Shown here piece by piece: positions 7,565-13,061 of a DNA stretch of 13,061 bases. The stretch is from Alphaproteobacteria bacterium (lineage in GTDB: Bacteria > Pseudomonadota > Alphaproteobacteria > Rhizobiales > Devosiaceae). How positions within the stretch are numbered: position 1 is the stretch's first letter; the number at the start of each line of letters is the position of its first letter. The position numbers were made by a program, and so were the translations under genes. A model generated the notes under the pieces. It did no database searches, was not told where the DNA came from, and saw only the letters and a list, made by a program, of their open reading frames with translations. Location: positions 1 to 13,061 of the forward strand of contig JAHJOS010000143.1 in NCBI GenBank assembly GCA_018820005.1, given 5' to 3'.

Positions 7565-7954
7565 CTAGACCATCGCGGCCGATGGCGTCTTGGGTCCAAG
7601 CACCGCCTGCATCTTGGACAGCAGCCGGGGCAGATCCACCGGCTTGGTGTCAAAGTCGATGCAGCCGGCGGCCATGGCATTGGCCCGGTCCGATTCGAAG
7701 GCGCTGGCGGTCAGGGCAATAATGGGCAGCGCTGCCGTTTCCGGATCGGCATGAATCCGACGTGTCGCTTCGCAACCATCCATTTCGCCCAACCCGATAT
7801 CCATCAGGATCACATCGGGCATCAATGCCTTGGCCGCGGCAATGCCCTTGGGGCCATCTTCGGCAAAGCGGATCGAAAACCCGCGCCGCTCCAGCCGACG
7901 TCCCAGCACATCACGGTTGATCGGATTGTCTTCCACTATCAGCACAAGTGTCAT
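7565..7954 (-). CDS. Single-domain response regulator, DivK-like
   Basis: A receiver domain of 129 residues with no output domain. VEDN (E8, D9) forms the acidic pocket, D52 in VILMDIGLGEMDG is the phospho-acceptor, the ALTAS threonine is at about 82, and the lysine of DTKPVD is at about 105. The MDG and TKP motifs are close to the DivK/CheY consensus. It starts 15 bases after the hybrid kinase stop and is almost surely in the same operon, so it is the likely output or phospho-shuttle of that kinase. It is convergent with the other response regulator across the terminator. Confidence 0.9.
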   Translation of the reverse strand: MTLVLIVEDNPINRDVLGRRLERRGFSIRFAEDGPKGIAAAKALMPDVILMDIGLGEMDGCEATRRIHADPETAALPIIALTASAFESDRANAMAAGCIDFDTKPVDLPRLLSKMQAVLGPKTPSAAMV

Positions 7955-7969
7955 TGCATAAATCCCATT

Positions 7970-9856
7970 CTAGAGCCCGACGGCCTTGGCACGTCCACGG
8001 GTGGCCTTGAGCGCCGCCAGAGCCGCCTTGAGTTTGGATCCGTCGAGCGGCTTCATCAGCACACCCTCTGCGCCAGCTGCCAGGGCCTTGCTGCGCTCGG
8101 ACAGGATTGAAATCATGAATACCGGAATGCCGGCGGTAACCGGATCGCCCTTGAGCGCGGCCAGCACATCCCAGCCGTCAAACCCGGGCATCAATATGTC
8201 TAGAAAGATCGCCGATGGCTTGACCGTGCGCGCGATCTGAAGCGCCGACTGCGGCGCATCGGTGCAGATTGGCGTGTAGTTCTCTTTCTTGATCAGCCGC
8301 TCGGCCAGTTCGAGGAAGTTGCGGTCATCGTCCACCACCAGCAGGCGCTCCTGCTTGTCATGGTTCGTCACATGGCCGCCCAGGGCAGCAAAACCAGCCT
8401 TCCGGCGGCCGACGTCGTCTTCGCCCTCTTCTAGGAAGGCATCATCTTCATGGGCCCGGCGCCGCACCACATTGGCAGCGGGCTCCAGCTTGGTTGGTTC
8501 GTTCTGCACCGGTAACCGAATGCTGAAGCGGCTACCCTTGCCCAGTTCGCTGCTGACCGCGATCTCGCCACCCATCAGGCGGCAGAGGTTCTGGCTTAGT
8601 GACAGGCCAAGGCCGGTACCGCCATAAACGGCAGCAATCTTGGAACTCGCCTGCGTAAAATTGGAGAACAGAGCACGCTGCTGTTCCTTGGATATGCCGA
8701 TGCCCGTATCCTGCACGGCCACTTCGATCCAGTTGCCATCGCGCCTGGCGCTTACCGTGATGCTGCCATTCTGGGTGAACTTGGTGGCGTTTGAGAGCAG
8801 GTTGAAGATGGTCTGGCGCAACTTGGTGGCATCAAGCCGCACCGTGCCGATCTCGCCATGCCGCTCCAGTACAAGGGTGTTGGTGTTTTTGGCCGCCAGT
8901 GGCCGCCCCGTGGCCTCCACCTCATCGAGCAGCTTGTCCATGTCGACGCTCTCGACATGCAGGGTCATCTTGCCCGCCTCGATCTTGGAAATGTCGAGAA
9001 TGTCGTTGACCATCGCCAGCAGGTGCTTGCCCGCCGCGCTGATTTTCTGCAGGTCTGCAATTTGTTCGCCGCGCCCATCAAGCTCGGCATCTTCGAGCAG
9101 AATTTCGGAATACCCCAGCACAGCATTGAGCGGCGTGCGCAACTCGTGGCTCATCTTGGCCAGGAATTCCGATTTTGCACCGTTGGCGCGCTCAGCCTCG
9201 TTCTTGGCATTGGTCAGCGCCTTGAGCGTATCCTGATGCCGCTCTATCTCCTTGATCAGCTCCGATTGGCTGTCCACCACATTGGAGTAATACGCCGCCA
9301 TCATGAACACATAGATATTGGCGCCCAGTGCCGACAGCAGCCCGGCAACCACCATGTCACTGACAGGGATATTCACGGGGAAACTGGTGAACAGGAATAG
9401 CCCGTAAAGCGCCGCGAGGCCGCCGGTGATCAGGCTGATCACGAACACACGCGCGGTCCAGGTCGAGCCCAGATACATGAAGGCCAGCAGCGGGATCAGC
9501 ACCAGCCACACCAGGAATGGCGAGCTCGTACCGCCGTAATTATAGGTTCCCCACAGCACGGTGAAAGTCAGGTTCACCACCGACGCCATCGCCAGCGGCG
9601 TATAGGCCCGTGGAAACAGCTTCACCAGACCAAGGAAAGGCCAGAAGCCATAGATCGACGCTGCCAGGATCGCCACATGCGGCCAGGGCTGCGGATCGGC
9701 GAACCACAGGAACAGCGGGATGGGCGAGGCGATAATCGGCCCGAAGAGATGGCTGATGATGAACATCTGCACCCGCTTGCGCGTGTGCAGATCTGCGGCC
9801 ATGTTCTCCGGAATGAACCAGTTCACGACCGTCTGGAAGCTTGACGGAATATCCAA
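7970..9856 (-). CDS. Six-helix hybrid sensor histidine kinase with C-terminal receiver
   Basis: A membrane sensor kinase of 628 residues if started at the TTG at 9856, or 655 if at the ATG at 9937. About six hydrophobic helices fill roughly residues 30-190 with almost no periplasmic domain, so the signal is probably sensed in or at the membrane. A short coiled coil follows, then the phosphorylatable H237 in KMSHELRTPLN, the N box NLLSNATKFT, the G boxes DTGIGIS and GGTGLGLS, a short linker, and a receiver with VDDDRN and D553 in IFLDILMPG. The TTG has GAGG seven bases before it and gives MDIPSSFQTVVNWFIPENM; the ATG version adds 27 residues from an AT-rich stretch that contains a perfect palindrome. 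The kinase lies downstream of uxuA on the same strand, but the functions look unrelated. A DivK-like regulator follows. Confidence 0.9.
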   Translation of the reverse strand: MDIPSSFQTVVNWFIPENMAADLHTRKRVQMFIISHLFGPIIASPIPLFLWFADPQPWPHVAILAASIYGFWPFLGLVKLFPRAYTPLAMASVVNLTFTVLWGTYNYGGTSSPFLVWLVLIPLLAFMYLGSTWTARVFVISLITGGLAALYGLFLFTSFPVNIPVSDMVVAGLLSALGANIYVFMMAAYYSNVVDSQSELIKEIERHQDTLKALTNAKNEAERANGAKSEFLAKMSHELRTPLNAVLGYSEILLEDAELDGRGEQIADLQKISAAGKHLLAMVNDILDISKIEAGKMTLHVESVDMDKLLDEVEATGRPLAAKNTNTLVLERHGEIGTVRLDATKLRQTIFNLLSNATKFTQNGSITVSARRDGNWIEVAVQDTGIGISKEQQRALFSNFTQASSKIAAVYGGTGLGLSLSQNLCRLMGGEIAVSSELGKGSRFSIRLPVQNEPTKLEPAANVVRRRAHEDDAFLEEGEDDVGRRKAGFAALGGHVTNHDKQERLLVVDDDRNFLELAERLIKKENYTPICTDAPQSALQIARTVKPSAIFLDILMPGFDGWDVLAALKGDPVTAGIPVFMISILSERSKALAAGAEGVLMKPLDGSKLKAALAALKATRGRAKAVGL

Positions 9857-9863
9857 GACGATG

Positions 9864-9867
9864 CCTC
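9864..9867 (-). promoter_or_regulatory. Ribosome binding site supporting the TTG start at 9856
   Basis: GAGG on the - strand lies seven bases before the TTG at 9856. Its last three bases are part of the palindrome at 9865-9887, so folding of the mRNA there could mask it. Confidence 0.45.
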
Positions 9868-9887
9868 GCACGATCTGATCGTGCGAG
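9865..9887. promoter_or_regulatory. Perfect 11-bp inverted repeat before the hybrid kinase
   Basis: CTCGCACGATC and GATCGTGCGAG are exact reverse complements around a single T at 9876. As DNA this is a dyad of about two turns, typical of a dimeric regulator's operator. As RNA it can form a 9-bp stem with a 5-base loop that would cover the GAGG proposed for the kinase. It lies between the uxuA stop and the conserved part of the kinase, in unusually AT-rich surroundings. If the ATG at 9937 is the true start, the repeat would be in coding sequence. Confidence 0.6.
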
Positions 9888-9957
9888 AGTGACTGGAACC
9901 CTTTGAAAAGTAGTAAATTTGGGGCCCCGAGCCCCATCTATGCCGCTCTTGGCCTAT

Positions 9958-11169
9958 CTACAGCCCCAGATTGGCGTGTTCGAAGGCAGCCATCACACCC
10001 CGCAGCTCCGCAAGTCCCTTCATGCGACCGATTGTGGGGTATCCCGGCTGGGAGCGTCGCCCCAGGTCATCGAGGATATCCTGCCCATGGTCGGGGCGCA
10101 TGGGAATGGTGTGGTCGCTTCGCCCAGCGGCCTTGCGTTTTTTCTCTTCGCGCACGATCGCTGCGATCAGCGCCACCATGTCGGTGTCGCCAGCCAGATG
10201 CTCGGCCTCATAGAACGAGCCGACAATATCGTCATTGTCGCGCTTGACGTTGCGCAGATGCAGGAAATGCACCTTGTCGCCCAGCCGCTCCATCATGCCG
10301 GGCAGATCATTATCCGGCCGCGCGCCCAGCGAGCCCGAGCACAAGGTCATGCCGTTGGCAGGGCTATCGACTGCCTCCATGATGTAGCGATAGTCGGCCT
10401 CGGTCGACATCACCCGTGGCAGCCCCAGTAGCGCGAACGGCGGATCATCAGGGTGGCAGCACAGCCGCAGCCCCAGATCCTCGGCCATAGGCACCACTGC
10501 ATCTAGGAAATCCACGAAATTGGCGCGCAGCCGATCGCGGCTGATCCCGTCATATTCGGCCAGATGACCGCGCACATCGTCCAGCGTCATGGATTCGGTC
10601 GACCCCGGCAGGCCCATCGTTACATTGCGCGCCAGCGCTTTGCGGGCCGCCTCGTCCATGTCGCCAAAGCGGCGGGCAGCCTCGTCGGCGATGGCATTGG
10701 TATAATCAGCCGCCGCACCGGGACGTTCGAGAATGTTGATGTCAAAGGCGGCAAAATCGTTGATATCGAACCGCATGCACGAGCCGCCATTGGGCACGTT
10801 CCAGCGCAGATCAGTCCGCGTCCAGTCCAGCACTGGCATGAAATTGTAGCAGATCACCTCAATGCCACTGTCGGCCAGATGCCGCATCGAGATCTTGTAG
10901 TTCTCGATATGCTCGCGCCAGGCGTTCTTCTGCTTCTTGATATCCTCGGTCACGGGCAGGCTTTCCACCACGTCCCAGGTCAGGCCCGATGGCGTGCCAT
11001 CCTTGCGCGTACCGATCTCGGCGTGGCGCTTGGCGATCTCTTCAGGCGACCAGACCACGCCATTGGGCACATGGTGCAGCGCACTCACGACCCCTGCCGC
11101 GCCGACCTGTGTGATGTCGTCGATGCTGCACAGGTCTTTGGGTCCGAACCAACGCCAGGTCTGTCGCAA
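9958..11169 (-). CDS. uxuA: Mannonate dehydratase
   Basis: Converts D-mannonate to 2-keto-3-deoxy-D-gluconate in hexuronate breakdown, in the cytosol; the family is metal dependent. The protein is 403 residues against about 394 for E. coli UxuA. It opens with RQTWRWFGP, as UxuA opens with EQTWRWYGP, and has the family blocks ALHHVPNG, NFMPVLDWTRTDL, CHPDDPP (H239), FLHLRN and MRPDHG (H361). The start is a TTG at 11169 with CGGAG seven bases before it; upstream in-frame ATGs would add non-homologous residues. It is the only clear uxu gene in the window but shares the pathway with the kdgF and kduD genes about 1.5 kb away on the same strand. An operator-like palindrome lies before the ribosome site. 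The hybrid kinase follows downstream. Confidence 0.96.
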   Translation of the reverse strand: MRQTWRWFGPKDLCSIDDITQVGAAGVVSALHHVPNGVVWSPEEIAKRHAEIGTRKDGTPSGLTWDVVESLPVTEDIKKQKNAWREHIENYKISMRHLADSGIEVICYNFMPVLDWTRTDLRWNVPNGGSCMRFDINDFAAFDINILERPGAAADYTNAIADEAARRFGDMDEAARKALARNVTMGLPGSTESMTLDDVRGHLAEYDGISRDRLRANFVDFLDAVVPMAEDLGLRLCCHPDDPPFALLGLPRVMSTEADYRYIMEAVDSPANGMTLCSGSLGARPDNDLPGMMERLGDKVHFLHLRNVKRDNDDIVGSFYEAEHLAGDTDMVALIAAIVREEKKRKAAGRSDHTIPMRPDHGQDILDDLGRRSQPGYPTIGRMKGLAELRGVMAAFEHANLGL

Positions 11170-11176
11170 TTGAACG

Positions 11177-11181
11177 CTCCG
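11177..11181 (-). promoter_or_regulatory. Ribosome binding site deciding the TTG start of uxuA
   Basis: CGGAG on the - strand, seven bases before the TTG at 11169. The start also matches the N-terminus of known UxuA proteins. Confidence 0.75.
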
Positions 11182-11190
11182 TATTCTTGT

Positions 11191-11203
11191 ATGGTAGTGC
11201 CAT
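11191..11203. promoter_or_regulatory. Candidate GntR-type operator before uxuA
   Basis: ATGGTAGTGCCAT is a 13-bp palindrome about the central G at 11197 with one mismatched pair, flanked by TTGT on one side. It resembles the TGGTAnnACCA-type sites of UxuR/ExuR and other FadR-type GntR regulators. It lies 21 bases upstream of the uxuA start and just before the ribosome site, where a repressor would block transcription. A regulator gene is not in the window. Confidence 0.45.
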
Positions 11204-11257
11204 GCCATATCGTTGGCTGGCGGAAAAGCCCATTTGTGCGTCGCAGCACAATGCCGG

Positions 11258-11872
11258 TCAGCGCAGGTCCTTGTCGTAGACAAAGCGCGGCATCTCCCAC
11301 TTGAGCAATATGGCGGTGACCCGCAGGCTGAAGCCCACAGCCATCGCCCCTGCAATCACCAGGTCATGCGGCCAGCCCCAGGTCAGCCCGACCAGATAGA
11401 GCGTCCCCGTCACCGCCGATACAGTGGCGTAAAGCTCCCCGCTGAACACCAGCGGCACGTCATTGCACAACACGTCGCGTAGGATGCCGCCGACAATGCC
11501 GGTGATCATCCCAGCCACAACGACGATAATGGGCTGTTGCCCCATTTCGAGCGCCACATTGCAGCCGATGATCGAAAACACCACCAGCCCCAGCGCATCA
11601 AGCAGCAGGAACGGCCAGCGCAGGCGGTGCACCACCCGCGCGATCACGATGGTAAATATCGCCGCACTGCACGCCAGCAGAAGCAGCCAGGGATTGGCCA
11701 CCCAGCTCAGCGGATAATGCCCCAGAATGATGTCACGCGCCGATCCGCCGCCCAGTGCCGTCACGCAGGCCAGCACGCAGACGCCGAACCAATCCATGCG
11801 CCGCCGCCCCGCCGCCAGCGCCGCCGTCATCGCCTCCACCGTCACGGCGATATAGAAAATCACGCTCAGCAT
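11258..11872 (-). CDS. TRIC/UPF0126 family cation-channel-type membrane protein
   Basis: An integral membrane protein of 204 residues with about seven hydrophobic segments. It has two family repeats, each with a glycine-rich kink motif: ALGGGSARDIILG at about residues 39-51 and GIVGGILRDVLCND at about 125-138. Prokaryotic TRIC relatives form trimeric potassium-type cation channels; E. coli paralogues are YadS and YicG. GAGAGGA before the ATG is a strong ribosome site. It ends 88 bases before the uxuA start, so read-through into uxuA is possible, but the uxuA operator-like site suggests separate control. No functional link with uronate breakdown is evident. Confidence 0.9.
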   Translation of the reverse strand: MLSVIFYIAVTVEAMTAALAAGRRRMDWFGVCVLACVTALGGGSARDIILGHYPLSWVANPWLLLLACSAAIFTIVIARVVHRLRWPFLLLDALGLVVFSIIGCNVALEMGQQPIIVVVAGMITGIVGGILRDVLCNDVPLVFSGELYATVSAVTGTLYLVGLTWGWPHDLVIAGAMAVGFSLRVTAILLKWEMPRFVYDKDLR

Positions 11873-11942
11873 GCCTGTCCTCTCGGGTCAAAACCGGGTT
11901 GCGCAGTCCAAGCTATAGATCAAACTGACGCCGTCCACCTCT

Positions 11943-11947
11943 TGGAG
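11943..11947 (+). promoter_or_regulatory. Ribosome binding site supporting a TTG start at 11954
   Basis: TGGAG lies six bases before the TTG at 11954. No ATG or GTG offers a better start for this gene; another TTG at 11942 lacks such a site. Confidence 0.5.
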
Positions 11948-11953
11948 TTCCCC

Positions 11954-12577
11954 TTGCGCCAGCCCCACACTGTCAGAGCCCTCGAAACCCTGGGCCGCGT
12001 GCGTCTCTCCGACAGCTTCTTCATGCGCGATTTCCTCTTTTCCGAGATCGCCGCTATCGCCGGGTTGCCCAATATCCCCGAGGATCCCGACTTCGCTATC
12101 GCCGCAGGCACGGCCCTGTGCCAACACCTGCTCGAGCCGCTGCAGGCCCGCTTTGGGCGCCTGTCGATCCGCTCTGCCTACCGCTCTCCTGCCGTCAACG
12201 CCTTTGGCAACGCCAATGGCCTCAACTGCGCCAGCAACGAGGCCAATTACGCTGGCCACATCTGGGATCGGCGCGATGCCCAGGGCCGCATGGGCGCCAC
12301 CGCCTGCATCATCGTCAACCGCTTCATTCCCTATTACGAACGCACCGGCGATTGGGAGGCCATGGCCTGGTGGGTGCACGATCACCTGCCCTATCACCAC
12401 ATGCAGTTCTTTCCGCGCTATGCCGCCTTCAACCTGCAATGGCGGCAGGACCCGGTACGGGCGATCTACAGCTATGTCCCACCCCGTCGCGGCATTCTCA
12501 CCGATCCGGCCAAGCCCAACTGGTCTGGACGACATGACACAGCTTACGCCGCCATGCTGTCGGAATGCGGGGCCTAG
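11954..12577 (+). CDS. Peptidase M15-like protein of unknown function
   Basis: A soluble protein of 207 residues, no signal peptide seen. The region SIRSAYRSPAVNAFGN (about 71-86) followed by NYAGHIWD (98-105) recalls the M15 D-Ala-D-Ala carboxypeptidase layout of RSxxxN, then a zinc histidine and aspartate three residues on (H102, D105). A second histidine group is LPYHHMQFF (about 145-153), near where M15 enzymes carry their last zinc histidine. The usual SxHxxGxAxD and ExxHW forms are not matched exactly, so it may be a distant member with changed chemistry. The start is a TTG at 11954 by its ribosome site; the open frame runs much further upstream but that part is antisense to the TRIC gene. 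It is divergent from the TRIC gene and convergent with kdgF. Its substrate is unknown; a cell-wall or phage-like peptide is only a guess. Confidence 0.75.
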   Translation: MRQPHTVRALETLGRVRLSDSFFMRDFLFSEIAAIAGLPNIPEDPDFAIAAGTALCQHLLEPLQARFGRLSIRSAYRSPAVNAFGNANGLNCASNEANYAGHIWDRRDAQGRMGATACIIVNRFIPYYERTGDWEAMAWWVHDHLPYHHMQFFPRYAAFNLQWRQDPVRAIYSYVPPRRGILTDPAKPNWSGRHDTAYAAMLSECGA

Positions 12578-12652
12578 ACCGGAAGGATTTCGAGTCAGGC
12601 CGAGGCGAAAATGGTGGGCATCGAGAACCGGCCTCACCTGAAAGACAACGGT

Positions 12653-12988
12653 CTACACGAAATCCTGCCGCATGGGCGTGAACACATCCACCAGCCGCCC
12701 GGCCTCCAGCGCCACCACGCCATGCACGACCCCGCCGGGCACGATGAAGCTGCCACCGGTTCCCACGATCTGGGTCATGCCACCGATGCTCACTTCAAAA
12801 CGCCCCTCGGCCACATAGCTCACCTGGATATGCGGGTGGCTGTGCAGCGCGCCAACCCCGCCCTTGTCGAAGCCGAACTCCACCTGCATCAACTCGGGCG
12901 TATGGATCAAGACCCGCCGCCGATTGCCCGGCGCCACGTCCACCCATGGCGCGGCCTCTGCCTGCGCAAAGAATTTCTGGTCGCTCAT
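12653..12988 (-). CDS. kdgF: KdgF, cupin for ketonisation of unsaturated uronates
   Basis: Converts the 4,5-unsaturated monouronates released from pectin or alginate to linear keto sugars that KduI/KduD-type enzymes then use. The protein is 111 residues, the usual size, a single cupin barrel. The likely metal ligands are all present: H49, H51 and Q55 in ALHSHPHIQ and H89 in VVHGVV. The catalytic-loop residues are D101, F103 and R107 in LVDVFTPMRQDF. By homology to characterised KdgF these positions are metal-binding and catalytic. I chose ATG 12988, with GAGGGGA just before it, over the TTG at 13024, whose added residues are not conserved. It follows the KduD-like gene directly and that frame overlaps it by 194 bases. 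It is convergent with the M15-like gene. Confidence 0.93.
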   Translation of the reverse strand: MSDQKFFAQAEAAPWVDVAPGNRRRVLIHTPELMQVEFGFDKGGVGALHSHPHIQVSYVAEGRFEVSIGGMTQIVGTGGSFIVPGGVVHGVVALEAGRLVDVFTPMRQDFV

Positions 12989-13061
12989 CTTTTCCCCTCG
13001 CCAGCCAGCCGCCATCCACCGCAATGGTGGCGCCGTGCATGTAGTTGGATGCGCGCGACAG
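12795..13061 (-). CDS. kduD: 2-deoxy-D-gluconate 3-dehydrogenase, SDR C-terminal end (partial), apparent stop loss
   Basis: Only the C-terminal end of a short-chain dehydrogenase lies in the window. SRASNYMHG and TIAVDGGWLAR match the last residues of KduD, the NAD-dependent dehydrogenase of the pectin/alginate uronate pathway; E. coli KduD ends TIAVDGGWLAR. Here no stop follows. The next codon is GGA (12995-12993) and the frame stays open for 66 residues to a TGA at 12797-12795, across the kdgF start. The added residues are low in complexity, rich in Gly, Ala and Arg, and are plainly kdgF read out of frame. A single T to G change of a TGA would explain it. Start is outside the window. Confidence is high for the SDR end and moderate for the stop loss. 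Confidence 0.72.
   Translation of the reverse strand: MSRASNYMHGATIAVDGGWLARGKDERPEILCAGRGRAMGGRGAGQSAAGLDPYARVDAGGVRLRQGRGWRAAQPPAYPGELCGRGAF

Noticed and set aside
9921..9935. GGGGC and GCCCC arms after uxuA, a possible terminator.
   Set aside because: The stem is only five bases with a five-base loop and no proper T run follows on the - strand.
11888..12637. 249-codon - strand open frame opposite the M15-like gene.
   Set aside because: No domain seen and composition is Gly/Ala/Val-rich shadow-like. The + strand frame has an ordered motif pattern and a ribosome site, though less conclusive than elsewhere.
12575..12655. TAGACCG and CGGTCTA, a 7-bp inverted repeat bracketing the gap between the M15-like gene and kdgF.
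   Set aside because: Three of the seven bases are the two genes' own TAG stops, so only four added matches remain; the loop is too long for a terminator.
1..13061. Search by eye for tRNA, rRNA, CRISPR arrays, insertion sequences or phage attachment sites.
   Set aside because: No repeat arrays, transposase motifs, terminal inverted repeats or tRNA-like cloverleaf sequences were seen.

Overview
The window looks like a chromosomal segment of a GC-rich alphaproteobacterium, most likely of the order Hyphomicrobiales and possibly Devosia-like. This rests on codon character, DivK-like single-domain response regulators, paired His/Gln-type permeases and the KdgF/KduD/UxuA uronate enzymes. It is a guess from gene content and style; no rRNA or other marker gene is present. 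Genes are tightly packed and no gap between genes exceeds about 210 bases.

Left block (90-3121, + strand): a compact operon of two polar-amino-acid-type ABC permeases, a small MTH1187/DUF77-family thiamine-binding protein and an M14-family succinylglutamate desuccinylase/aspartoacylase-like deacylase. The ATPase and the solute-binding protein of the transporter are not in the window and probably lie upstream. The set suggests uptake of a small charged, perhaps N-acylated compound followed by hydrolysis. The operon ends head-on against a membrane-bound GGDEF-EAL protein, and the two genes share a CTAG in which each finds its TAG stop.

Middle block (3118-9856): a signalling cluster. The six-helix PAS-GGDEF-EAL protein is divergent from an alpha-oxoamine-synthase-type PLP enzyme. 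That enzyme is followed after 11 bases by a single-domain response regulator and a strong terminator. Facing it are a second single-domain response regulator and, 15 bases upstream of it, a six-helix hybrid histidine kinase. A PLP acyl-condensing enzyme with response regulators and a membrane hybrid kinase recalls the CqsA/CqsS and LqsA/LqsR/LqsS alpha-hydroxyketone quorum systems. This is the best candidate here for an undescribed signalling system, but the link is inferred from gene order and superfamily only.

Right block (9958-13061): uronate catabolism, on the - strand. It holds mannonate dehydratase (uxuA, TTG start, with a GntR-type operator-like palindrome before it), the pectin/alginate monouronate-ketonising cupin KdgF, and the C-terminal end of a KduD-like dehydrogenase. 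A TRIC/UPF0126 membrane protein and a divergent M15-peptidase-like gene lie between uxuA and kdgF. The KduD frame lacks its expected stop: a GGA stands where a TGA would also complete a better Shine-Dalgarno for kdgF, so the frame runs 66 codons further into kdgF.
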